This document shows positions 1 through 7,461 of a stretch of 64,000 nt of DNA, piece by piece. Source of the DNA: JAUNBN01 sp036645935 (GTDB lineage: Bacteria; Bacillota; Clostridia; Oscillospirales; Ruminococcaceae); contig JAVXNE010000009.1 of NCBI GenBank assembly GCA_036645935.1, forward strand, positions 42,567 to 106,566. The letters run 5' to 3'. The notes beneath the pieces are model-generated. The model was not told the DNA's origin. It did not search any database and worked only from the letters and a program-made list of their open reading frames with translations. A program made the position numbers and the translations under genes. Each line of letters begins with the position of its first letter. The first letter of the stretch is position 1.

Positions 1-723
1 CTCCGCAAAGCGGGTTATCGTCCCGAGGACATCACCCTCGTTATGAACGACACTGCACACACTCCGAACTCCGGCCCCGCCGGCGGAAGCCGCTCGACCT
101 CAATGACAGGCATGGCAATCAAAATAGCGGCCGAGCTGCTGCTCGACGCGATCACAAAGCCAGACGGCACCTATCGCACCTACGACGAGATGGTCGCCGA
201 GAAGCGGGATCTCAAGTACATTGGTAAATGGGCTGTCGACGGCTGTGTTGCCTGCGATATGGAAACAGGACAGGGCTCTCCGTTTGCAAACTACATGTAT
301 ACCATCTTCCTGCCCGAGGTAGCTGTCGACACCACGACCGGCAAGGTCAAGGTTGAGCGCTACTGTGTGGTTACCGACTTCGGCACAATCCTCAACAAAA
401 GCGTTGTCGATGGCCAGACTTACGGCGGCGTCGCTCAGGGTATCGGACTTGCGCTCTCTGAGGACTTTGAAGACTACTCAAAACACACATCGCTTTTGGG
501 ATGTGGAATTCCTTACATCGAGGATATCCCCGACGACTTTGAGGTCATATATCAGGAAACTCCTCGCCCGCTCGGACCTTACGGCGCGACAGGCTGCGGC
601 GAATCCTCTCTTGACGCACCGCACCCGGCGATACTGAACGCCATATACAACGCTACCGGCGCGCGCATTACGAGAATTCCCGCCCGCCCGGAGGTCGTGC
701 TCGAGGCACTTAAGAAAGCGTAA
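1..723 (+). CDS. Molybdenum hydroxylase (xanthine dehydrogenase / aldehyde oxidoreductase family), molybdopterin-binding subunit, C-terminal part
   Basis: The reading frame is open from base 1, so the gene enters from the left and only about 240 C-terminal residues are visible. This part of the family binds molybdenum cofactor and carries the catalytic base. Visible signatures are the TPNSGPAGGSRST segment near the left edge and the YGATGCGESS motif; the glutamate of GCGE (visible residue 201) aligns with the essential active-site glutamate of xanthine dehydrogenase and aldehyde oxidoreductases. The tail HPAILNAIYNATG is also typical. The enzyme hydroxylates aldehydes, purines or N-heterocycles in the cytoplasm; the substrate cannot be told from this part. 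It is followed, after a gap with two hairpins, by the Trs-like cluster. Confidence 0.93.
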   Translation, partial: LRKAGYRPEDITLVMNDTAHTPNSGPAGGSRSTSMTGMAIKIAAELLLDAITKPDGTYRTYDEMVAEKRDLKYIGKWAVDGCVACDMETGQGSPFANYMYTIFLPEVAVDTTTGKVKVERYCVVTDFGTILNKSVVDGQTYGGVAQGIGLALSEDFEDYSKHTSLLGCGIPYIEDIPDDFEVIYQETPRPLGPYGATGCGESSLDAPHPAILNAIYNATGARITRIPARPEVVLEALKKA

Positions 724-760
724 TATCTCAAATATAGCTGTTTTAAACAGACGCACTAAA

Positions 761-803
761 TGTTATAATGGGGAGACGGAAGCTCTGCCTCCCCATTATA
801 ACA
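761..803. terminator. Perfect 15-bp inverted repeat downstream of the hydroxylase gene
   Basis: The left arm TGTTATAATGGGGAG (761-775) is exactly complementary to CTCCCCATTATAACA (789-803), with a 13-base loop. It lies about 40 bp after the stop of the molybdenum hydroxylase gene. There is no strong T tract on the plus strand, but the arms are AT-rich outside a GGGGAG core, so a bidirectional terminator or mRNA 3'-end stabiliser is the simplest reading. Confidence 0.6.
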
Positions 804-829
804 AATGATATCATCAGAATTTTTCAAAA

Positions 830-874
830 GGGGACTTTGCTTTCGCTTAAATACCATGGCGAAACTTAGTCCCC
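830..874 (+). promoter_or_regulatory. Long imperfect hairpin in the leader of the dicluster-protein gene
   Basis: GGGGACT (830-836) pairs with AGTCCCC (868-874), and an inner TTCGC/GCGAA pairing extends the stem. The hairpin sits 54 bp ahead of the ATG at 929 and 27 bp after the preceding inverted repeat. It could be a second terminator or an attenuator for the downstream cluster. It is much too small for a molybdenum-cofactor riboswitch. Confidence 0.4.
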
Positions 875-928
875 GATTTGCATTTTAAATGTCTAATTTG
901 AAATATAATCACGGAGGTTTCCGCAAAC

Positions 929-3226
929 ATGGGCAGTTATGACCGTTCGACGCGCGATTATATAATGAAGCAGGCGTTCAGCCAATCGGAGCTGCATCGT
1001 CGGGAGTCGCTCTGTGTCCAGGAGCAGCCGCCGTTCTGCCTCGCCAAATGTCCGATCAGCCTCAACGGGAGGGCGCTGTGTTCCGCCGTCTCATCAGGCG
1101 ATTTTGTTAAGGGACGCGGGATAATCGAATCTCTTACTCCCTTTGTGCATATTCTCACAAGGACATGTGACGGCCGATGCACAGCCGCCTGCAAGCTCGC
1201 GGAGATAGGCGACGGCATATCTCTGCGAGCCGTTGAGCAAGCCTGCGTCGAACACGCATCCGCACCATTAACACGCTGCCTGCCGACGCGCAAGCGGGAT
1301 AAGCGCGTCGCGGTTCTCGGCGACGATTTATTTTGTGCTTCGCTCGCGTGGGAGCTCTCAAAAAAGGCGTATGACGTCACACTGCTTATCGAGCACTCTT
1401 GCCTTTGCGACGCGCTTGCGAACGAATTTCCCGAAATAGATAAAGAATCAATAGAGCTTGATATCGCCACAATGAACAGCTACGATTGCAAGATAACCCC
1501 GGTTCAAAACATATCGTCCGACTATATAAATTCCCTGCGCAAGGATTTTGACGTGATATGCCTATCGCGTGACATTCTCAACACACATTTTCCTATCGTC
1601 ACCGTCGACTGCGTGACGCTGCTCTGCGAGAGCACTGCCTTTTTCACCGAGTCTCCCCTTCGTGGCAATACGGTCGATTCTCTGTCTGACGCAAAACGCG
1701 CGGCCGCCTCGGTGGATCGTTTCGTGCAGGGTGTGCCCGTCGATCGCGACCGTGCCAACGAGGGCAGCTTTGAAACCCGTCTCTACACCTCTCTTGATGG
1801 GGTTTCTCCATCAGAAACACTCGCGCGCGAAGACAACACCCCCCTCTCTGAGTCTGAAGCGTCTTCCGAGGCTGCGCGCTGCATCGGTTGCGAATGCCTG
1901 GAATGCATAAAGGGCTGTGAATTTCTGCGCGCATATAACCGATATCCGAAAAAAATGCTGCGCGAGATATACAATAACCTCTCGATAGTTATGGGCGATC
2001 ACTCTGCCAATAAAATGATAAACTCCTGCGCGCTTTGCGGACAGTGCACGGTCGTCTGCCCCGGTGGCTTTGATCTTTCAAACGCCTGCCTGCTCGCGCG
2101 AGAGACCATGGTCGCGGCAGGCAAGATGCCCCCCTCCACACACGAGTTTGCAATGCTCGACATGCAGTTTTCCCAGAGCGACGGGGTTTTCCTCACGCGA
2201 AACGCGCAGGGCAAGACAATCAGTCGTTACGCTTTCTTTCCCGGGTGTCAGATGGGCGCTGTGCTTCCCGGCACGACCGCCGCGGCTTATGCCGACCTTT
2301 CGTCAAGGCTCGGGGGCGGAGTGGGACTGCTGCTCGGCTGCTGTGGAGCTATCGCAAAATGGGCGGGACGTGCCGCAGAGCTTGACGACTGCTTAACTCA
2401 ACTGAAATCAGCATACGAACTTCTCGGACGGCCAACTCTGATTGCCGCCTGCCCGACATGCATTGCAACACTCAAGGAATTTGTAACCGAAGACATAGTC
2501 GGCATATGGGAGATTCTCATGGATATCGGCGCGCCACGCAGTTTGAAATCCGACGGCGTGCGCATGTTTGTTCACGACGCCTGCGGCGCGCGCGGCGACA
2601 AGGCGACGCAGAATACAATTCGTGCGCTCGCTCGCTCGCTCGGAGTTGATGTCGCGCAGGACACGGCTTTTTCGCGCGACAAAACGGCCTGCTGCGGTTA
2701 CGGCGGACTCACGGCTTTTTCCAACCGAGAAGTTGCCACGTCCATGACCGATTTTGCCATAGCTCAAGGTGACGGGCCGTACCTCACCTACTGTGCAAAC
2801 TGTCGCGATCGATTTTCAACGGCAGGGGCGCGCACAGTGCACATCCTCGAGCTCGTTTACGGCGCGGAAGATGGCGGGCCACTGTCTCTCAGTGAGCGCC
2901 GCGCAAACCGAAAAAGACTGCGTGAAAAGCTTCTGAAGCAACATTGGGGGGAGGATGTCATGAATGAGATGAAAGATTTTAAACTTGAGTTCTCCGAGGA
3001 TGTAACCGCAATGATGGATGAGCGGATGATACTTGAAGAGGACGTGTATAAGACAATATCCGCCGCGAGAGATGGTGGGAGCGTCATTCGCGATAAAGAG
3101 AGCGGACAGCTGATAACGACTCTTCGCATCGGAAATGTTCAGTTTTGGGTGCGCTACGTAGTTAAAGACGGCACATATGTCATCACGAGCGTCTATTCTC
3201 ACCGCATGACGGTGTCGGAGGTATGA
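929..3226 (+). CDS. Dicluster-binding iron-sulfur/CCG-domain oxidoreductase, DVU_1558-like
   Basis: A 765-residue protein in four parts. Residues 29-90 carry the cysteines of a GltD-type N-terminal dicluster domain (C29, C37, C41, C80, C84, C88). Residues 125-155 look like a Rossmann strand, but the glycine loop is degenerate (VAVLGDDLFC where GxGxxG is expected), so flavin or NAD binding is doubtful. Residues 318-330 and 367-377 are two ferredoxin-like clusters (CIGCECLEC, CALCGQCTVVC). The C-terminal half has two CCG (heterodisulfide-reductase-like) domains with LGCCG, ACPTC, CCGYGG and YCANC. It probably moves electrons to or from the adjacent molybdenum hydroxylase. The start has GGAGG 11 bp upstream; the stop overlaps the next start (ATGA). 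Confidence 0.82.
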   Translation: MGSYDRSTRDYIMKQAFSQSELHRRESLCVQEQPPFCLAKCPISLNGRALCSAVSSGDFVKGRGIIESLTPFVHILTRTCDGRCTAACKLAEIGDGISLRAVEQACVEHASAPLTRCLPTRKRDKRVAVLGDDLFCASLAWELSKKAYDVTLLIEHSCLCDALANEFPEIDKESIELDIATMNSYDCKITPVQNISSDYINSLRKDFDVICLSRDILNTHFPIVTVDCVTLLCESTAFFTESPLRGNTVDSLSDAKRAAASVDRFVQGVPVDRDRANEGSFETRLYTSLDGVSPSETLAREDNTPLSESEASSEAARCIGCECLECIKGCEFLRAYNRYPKKMLREIYNNLSIVMGDHSANKMINSCALCGQCTVVCPGGFDLSNACLLARETMVAAGKMPPSTHEFAMLDMQFSQSDGVFLTRNAQGKTISRYAFFPGCQMGAVLPGTTAAAYADLSSRLGGGVGLLLGCCGAIAKWAGRAAELDDCLTQLKSAYELLGRPTLIAACPTCIATLKEFVTEDIVGIWEILMDIGAPRSLKSDGVRMFVHDACGARGDKATQNTIRALARSLGVDVAQDTAFSRDKTACCGYGGLTAFSNREVATSMTDFAIAQGDGPYLTYCANCRDRFSTAGARTVHILELVYGAEDGGPLSLSERRANRKRLREKLLKQHWGEDVMNEMKDFKLEFSEDVTAMMDERMILEEDVYKTISAARDGGSVIRDKESGQLITTLRIGNVQFWVRYVVKDGTYVITSVYSHRMTVSEV

Positions 3227-3447
3227 AGATGTCCGATCGAGTTTACGAATCAATAGACCCAAGCGGTGAGCTGATTTGCGAGAGGTGCGGTGTGCCGCTC
3301 ATAAAGGGTAAAGCCCAATTTGATTATCTCGGCAACGGCTTTCCCGTCGAGCTCCCTCTCTGCCCGAAATGTCATTTTGTCTATGTTCCCGAAGAACTTG
3401 CACTCGGGAGGGTGTTGAAGGTGGAAAAAGCGCTTGAAGACAAATAA
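3223..3447 (+). CDS. Small zinc-ribbon/rubredoxin-like redox protein, DVU_1557-like
   Basis: A 74-residue protein with two knuckles, CERCGVPL near residue 19 and CPKCHFVYV near residue 47, giving four cysteines for one metal (zinc or iron). It starts inside the stop of the dicluster gene (ATGA overlap), which implies translational coupling and a shared complex or pathway. From recall, this size and position match the DVU_1557 family of the same cluster in sulfate reducers. Whether it is an electron carrier or structural is not visible. Confidence 0.75.
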   Translation: MKMSDRVYESIDPSGELICERCGVPLIKGKAQFDYLGNGFPVELPLCPKCHFVYVPEELALGRVLKVEKALEDK

Positions 3448-4033
3448 TTATAACAACAAAAACGACAGATTGAACTTGACATCAGAGCTTCTCGCGCTGC
3501 TCGGAGAGCCTCCGCATGGACGTTGGCTTGATCTCGGCTGCGGTGACGGCAAAACCGTCGAGATACTTTCTTTCCTCGGCTGCGACGCATTTGGGATTGA
3601 TACCAACTGCGCTGACAACGGTCGGCTACTGCGCTGTGACATGCTTGCTCTTCCCTTTTCAGCCGGAGAGTTGAATGGTGCAATAGCCGAATGTTCTCTT
3701 TCAGTGTGCGGAGACACACGGGCGGCGCTGCGAGAATGTGCGAAAGCGCTGAAAATCGGTGGGACGCTCCTGTTGTCTGACGTATTTTTCCCTGAACGTG
3801 AGGCTTCTGTTTGTCCCACTCTCTCTCTCGGCGCGGGAGCAACATTCTCCGAATGGCGACGCACACTTGTGGAATGCGGCTTTGATGTCGAGCTTGCGGA
3901 AGACCGAAGCGACGCGTGGCACGATTACGTTTTGCAGCAGCTGTGGAAAGGTGTCAGCTTAAAAGAGCAATGGGACTGCAAAGGCTCGTGTGAAAATAGC
4001 GGATATTTTATCGCCCTCGCACGCAGGATGTGA
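3434..4033 (+). CDS. trsM: SAM-dependent methyltransferase, DVU_1556/TrsM-like
   Basis: A 199-residue class I methyltransferase. Motif I is WLDLGCGDG (about residues 31-39), followed by an acidic loop ending FGIDTN and a motif IV region LNGAIAECSLSV. The start is a TTG that overlaps the previous gene by 14 bp. The methyl acceptor is unknown. The family usually sits with a molybdenum hydroxylase and a radical SAM protein, so a small cofactor-like acceptor is more likely than RNA or DNA; that is inference. The symbol follows recalled usage for this family. Confidence 0.75.
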   Translation: MKTNNYNNKNDRLNLTSELLALLGEPPHGRWLDLGCGDGKTVEILSFLGCDAFGIDTNCADNGRLLRCDMLALPFSAGELNGAIAECSLSVCGDTRAALRECAKALKIGGTLLLSDVFFPEREASVCPTLSLGAGATFSEWRRTLVECGFDVELAEDRSDAWHDYVLQQLWKGVSLKEQWDCKGSCENSGYFIALARRM

Positions 4034-4222
4034 CCTGTCACTCTGCCTCATTCAAGTAAACGTGTCGGATAACAAGTATCCCCCCTCGCGCGCACTCTGC
4101 AATTTCCCGTTATAACTGAAAATCCTCTCGGTGTGTTTGTGTCACAGTCATGGGCTAATTGCGTGTTCTCTCGCTACACCCCCTCGTTTTTATTTTGAGT
4201 CACAGAAGGAGGCATTGCACTA

Positions 4223-4648
4223 GTGGAACTGTTTGACTATATGCTTGAAATGTCACAAAAGGGATATTTTTGTGCACAAATACTGATGAATCTTGCGCTC
4301 GAATACGATGGCAAGGACAACCCCGATCTCGTGCGCGCGATGAGCGGGCTGAACGGAGGACTGGGATTTTGCGGTGGGATTTGCGGCGTGCTTACAGGTG
4401 GGTGTGCGGTGCTCGGGTATTTTGCCGGAAAGGGCGAGGACGACGAGCTGGAATCGTGCGAACTCAAGATAATGATCGCAGAATACGTCACATGGTTTCA
4501 CGAATACTCCGCTTCTCTCGGAGGCGGACAATGCTCCGAAATTCTGCATGGCGACCCCGCGCGCAAGCTGTCTGTATGTCCGGAGCTCGTCGCCAAGGCA
4601 AATGAAACAATCTTCGGGATTTTGCGTTTACATGGTGTGCTAGAATGA
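4223..4648 (+). CDS. C-GCAxxG-C-C family protein, DVU_1555-like
   Basis: A 141-residue protein with the redox-family signature: a first cysteine in GYFCAQ, then GLGFCGGICGVLTGGCAVLG, then a late cysteine in GGQCSEILHG. In this family the cysteines are thought to bind metal or act in redox transfer. The GTG start has an AAGGAGG site 10 bp upstream. It follows a 190-bp gap with no clear signal, and its stop overlaps the next gene (ATGA-type overlap at 4645-4648). From recall it corresponds to the DVU_1555 family, always found with the other genes of this cluster. Confidence 0.78.
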   Translation: MELFDYMLEMSQKGYFCAQILMNLALEYDGKDNPDLVRAMSGLNGGLGFCGGICGVLTGGCAVLGYFAGKGEDDELESCELKIMIAEYVTWFHEYSASLGGGQCSEILHGDPARKLSVCPELVAKANETIFGILRLHGVLE

Positions 4649-5763
4649 CTATAAGCGGATTGGTGCTCGCGGCGGGGCAATCGTCGAGGATGGGCGCGTT
4701 CAAGCCGTTTTTGCGTTTGAACGGTTTTTCAATGCTTGAAATGGCAATAGGAAGCCTTAAAAACGCCGGAGTCAGCAAGCTTTGCGTTGTGGCGGGAAGA
4801 GAGGCGGAAAGCGTCGCGCGGGAGTCAGAAAAGCTGGGCGTGCGCTGTGTCGTCAACGCCGCTTTTGAGACAACCGACATGCTGACATCAGTAAAGCTGG
4901 GTCTGCGCGCGCTCGCACCTTTCGATGCTGTTTTTGTCCTTCCTGTCGACGTACCGCTCGCTCTGCCCTCAACTCTCGATATGTTGCTCCGAGAGTTTAA
5001 GCAATCAAACAACTTGGTTGTCTGCCCTCATTACGGAGGTGTGCGCGCTCACCCTCCGCTGATTTCAGGACAGTGCACGGATGCTATTTTACAATACAAC
5101 GGGGAACTCGGACTTCGAGGATCTCTCGATCTTTTCGCTGAGCGCACTTGCCTTATTTACACCGACGATGTCGGCTCGTCACTCGACGCCGACACCGCCG
5201 ATGAATTTGAAACACTTGAAAAACTCGCGCGAGCTCAGACAGGCATTTCCGACAGACTCTGCAATTCGCTTCAGGATGAATTCGATTTGCTTCCTAATAT
5301 TAGAGCGCATACAGGCGCTGTCGCGACTGTTGCCGACATGATGGCAAAAACTCTTGTCGATTGCGGAAACCCTCTTGATCTCGCCCTTATTCACAGCGGA
5401 GCTCGTCTGCACGATCTCTGCCGTCTTGAGCACCACCACTCGCATTACGCCGCCGCCATTTTGCGCGAGCGTGGATACTGTGCTCTTGCAGATGTCGTTG
5501 AGCGGCATGATTCCCCCGCATTCCCCGACCCTTCCGGGCCACGCGAAGCCTATATTGTATATCTTGCTGACAAACTTGTTCAGGAAGATAGTTTTGTAAC
5601 CATCGAGCATAGATTCGCTCGAGCCATTACAAAGTTTGAGTCACACCCGGAGGTTTTGTCCTTTATCCTCAATGCAATCGATAAAGCTAACCGAATAATG
5701 CGACAGTATGAGGACATCACAAATGAAAATCTATATGAACAATGCCGCAACCTCCTTTCCTAA
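4645..5763 (+). CDS. MobA-like nucleotidyltransferase fused to HD domain, DVU_1551-like
   Basis: A 372-residue two-domain protein. Residues 1-195 are a MobA/MocA-type NTP transferase: LVLAAGQSSRMG with a following lysine (FKPF) and VLPVDVPLA as the metal-binding segment. Residues 225-372 are an HD-superfamily domain, with conserved histidines in RAHTGAV, the HD pair in ARLHDL, HHHSHY, and HD in VERHDSP. The first domain would attach CMP or GMP to a molybdopterin-like molecule; the HD domain could hydrolyse a nucleotide or phosphate ester. The fusion suggests that nucleotide addition and removal act on one substrate. The end of the gene overlaps the next by about 40 bp. Confidence 0.8.
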   Translation: MTISGLVLAAGQSSRMGAFKPFLRLNGFSMLEMAIGSLKNAGVSKLCVVAGREAESVARESEKLGVRCVVNAAFETTDMLTSVKLGLRALAPFDAVFVLPVDVPLALPSTLDMLLREFKQSNNLVVCPHYGGVRAHPPLISGQCTDAILQYNGELGLRGSLDLFAERTCLIYTDDVGSSLDADTADEFETLEKLARAQTGISDRLCNSLQDEFDLLPNIRAHTGAVATVADMMAKTLVDCGNPLDLALIHSGARLHDLCRLEHHHSHYAAAILRERGYCALADVVERHDSPAFPDPSGPREAYIVYLADKLVQEDSFVTIEHRFARAITKFESHPEVLSFILNAIDKANRIMRQYEDITNENLYEQCRNLLS

Positions 5764-6844
5764 ACCTGCCTGCGTCTCTGATGCGGTGCGCGACGCGAAT
5801 CTCGCTCTGCCCGGCACTGCTAACCGAGCGGGAATTGAGGATTGCAACGTTTTTGACGACTGCCGCAAACAGTTGTCCTCACTGCTTCACACTTCGGTGA
5901 GCGATCGCATTGTGCTGCTGCCAAATGCAACTGCGGGGCTGAATTTTGCGCTTTTCGGCTTCGGTTGGAGAGATGGAGATGTCGCGGTGACATCACTCGC
6001 CGAACACAACTCGGTTTTGCGTCCCCTCTATGAACTTGAACGCCGCGGAGTTATCAAAACAGTTTTCGTGCGTACGGATTCCGGAGGCAGGATTGATGTC
6101 GACGAATGGCGGCGCGCGATAGCCGATAATCACCCGCGCATGTGCGTTTTCACCCACGCATCAAATGTGACAGGCGCCGTCAACGACGCTGAACTACTCT
6201 GCTCGGCCGCAAAGCAGTATGGCGCAACAACGCTGCTCGATGCATCCCAGACGCTCGGCATTGAACCGGTGCGTCCAAATACTTTCGGGGCCGATATGGT
6301 CGCTTTCACCGGACACAAGTATCTTCTCGGACCGCAAGGCTCGGGCGGACTTTATGTCGGCGAAGACGTGCAGCTTCGTCCAACGCTGTTCGGCGGAACC
6401 GGTATCTGGAGCAATCTTGAAACAATGCCGGACAATTATCCGCAACATCTCGAAGCGGGAACCGGAAATGAAACCTCATTTGCGGGACTCTCCGCTGCGC
6501 TGCGCTGGAATTCTGAAAATTCCGCTCTCCCGGGCGAGATCAGCTCCCGCACTTCCCGTCTCAGGGAGGGGCTTCGCGACTGCGGCGCAGATGTCATCGA
6601 CCCGGGCGGCAGTTGCACACCTGTTGTTTCCTTTATCATAAATGGCTGGTCTTGCGAAGACGCTGGATTTGTGCTCGGCTCAAGCTACGACATAATCTGC
6701 CGCACAGGGTTGCATTGCGCGCCAAAAATTTTTGAGTGCCTGCAATACTCCAACAAAGGCACCGTTCGTCTCTCGCTCTCACGCTTCACAACAAACGAAG
6801 AGATCGATGTCGCGATCGGAGCTGTGCGCGATTTGCTCTCCTGA
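5723..6844 (+). CDS. Cysteine-desulfurase-like class V aminotransferase
   Basis: A 373-residue PLP enzyme of the SufS/CsdB type. It opens with NNAATSFPKP, has the PLP lysine in FTGHKYLLGPQGSGG (Lys199), and keeps the persulfide cysteine in RTGLHCAP (Cys332). Both catalytic residues present suggest active sulfur or selenium abstraction from cysteine or selenocysteine. The start at 5723 was preferred over 5708 because TGAGGAC lies 7 bp upstream. Genes of this type next to molybdenum hydroxylases can supply the terminal sulfido ligand of the molybdenum site; that role is inferred from position. Confidence 0.85.
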   Translation: MKIYMNNAATSFPKPACVSDAVRDANLALPGTANRAGIEDCNVFDDCRKQLSSLLHTSVSDRIVLLPNATAGLNFALFGFGWRDGDVAVTSLAEHNSVLRPLYELERRGVIKTVFVRTDSGGRIDVDEWRRAIADNHPRMCVFTHASNVTGAVNDAELLCSAAKQYGATTLLDASQTLGIEPVRPNTFGADMVAFTGHKYLLGPQGSGGLYVGEDVQLRPTLFGGTGIWSNLETMPDNYPQHLEAGTGNETSFAGLSAALRWNSENSALPGEISSRTSRLREGLRDCGADVIDPGGSCTPVVSFIINGWSCEDAGFVLGSSYDIICRTGLHCAPKIFECLQYSNKGTVRLSLSRFTTNEEIDVAIGAVRDLLS

Positions 6845-6894
6845 ATGTGCACTTGTTGTTTTTTAAGCCGTTTGTGAAATTTATCGAGGCAACT

Positions 6895-7188
6895 ATGAAT
6901 TTCGTTTGCAAAAAAGCAGAAAATTGTTTTTCAGATTCACAAACTTACGAATATGTCCTTCCGTCAGATTCGCAGCAACTGCTCTGCGAATTTGAAACTT
7001 TAGGGATGCTTTCCGTTAACAGTAAATTTCGCAGACCCGTCTTTTCACTTGAACTTCCGGACGGAACGCAAATCAAAGGGCTGCTCTCAGAGCACATGAT
7101 AAAAGCAAGCTTTCCAAACGACGATTTTGAGCATTCAAAAGCAGAATTCGAGCTCTGCCTTAGAAAGATAGCTTTGCAGAACAATTAG
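6895..7188 (+). CDS. Small conserved-looking protein of unknown function in the Trs-like cluster
   Basis: A 97-residue protein that I do not recognise. The ATG at 6895 has GAGG about 6 bp upstream and follows the desulfurase stop by 50 bp on the same strand. It has three cysteines (two near the N-terminus and one in ELCLRK near the end), no membrane segment, and a mixed alpha/beta composition with an acidic middle (FPNDDFEHSKAEFEL). Base use is more AT-rich than its neighbours. Being between the desulfurase and the radical SAM gene, it may be an accessory or carrier subunit of the system. Confidence 0.55.
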   Translation: MNFVCKKAENCFSDSQTYEYVLPSDSQQLLCEFETLGMLSVNSKFRRPVFSLELPDGTQIKGLLSEHMIKASFPNDDFEHSKAEFELCLRKIALQNN

Positions 7189-7295
7189 CCTGCGTGAAGT
7201 TAAGATCTGAATTAACGCGATGTCAGCGGAACATGAAAACACTCAAGTCCCACTTTCCCAACGGTTATTTATTCAAGACCAAAGGCATGCCTCCC

Positions 7296-7439
7296 ATTTG
7301 AATTGCACCGCCTGCCGATTTGTATTTCGGCTTCACGGCAGTTGGCGAATACATATAGATAGGACAACTCTGTAATTTTGAATTGCACTCGCCTCTTGCC
7401 GATTTGTATTTCGGCTTCACAGCAGTTGGAGAACACATG
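7296..7439 (+). repeat. Two-copy 80-bp direct repeat, each with a GCCGA...TCGGC hairpin
   Basis: Two imperfect copies (7296-7354 and 7376-7439) share TTTGAATTGCAC, then GCCGATTTGTATTTCGGC (a short hairpin), then TTCAC-G/A-GCAGTTGG and AA(T/C)ACAT. They lie in the 270-bp gap before the radical SAM gene, the second copy ending 22 bp before its ATG. They could be regulatory RNA structures, binding sites, or two copies of a small palindromic element. Confidence 0.65.
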
Positions 7440-7461
7440 TTAACACCGAGAGGTATCTTTT

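Noticed and set aside
724..928. A molybdenum-cofactor riboswitch before the dicluster gene
   Set aside because: The two hairpins are simple stem-loops; the large multi-stem fold of that riboswitch is not visible.
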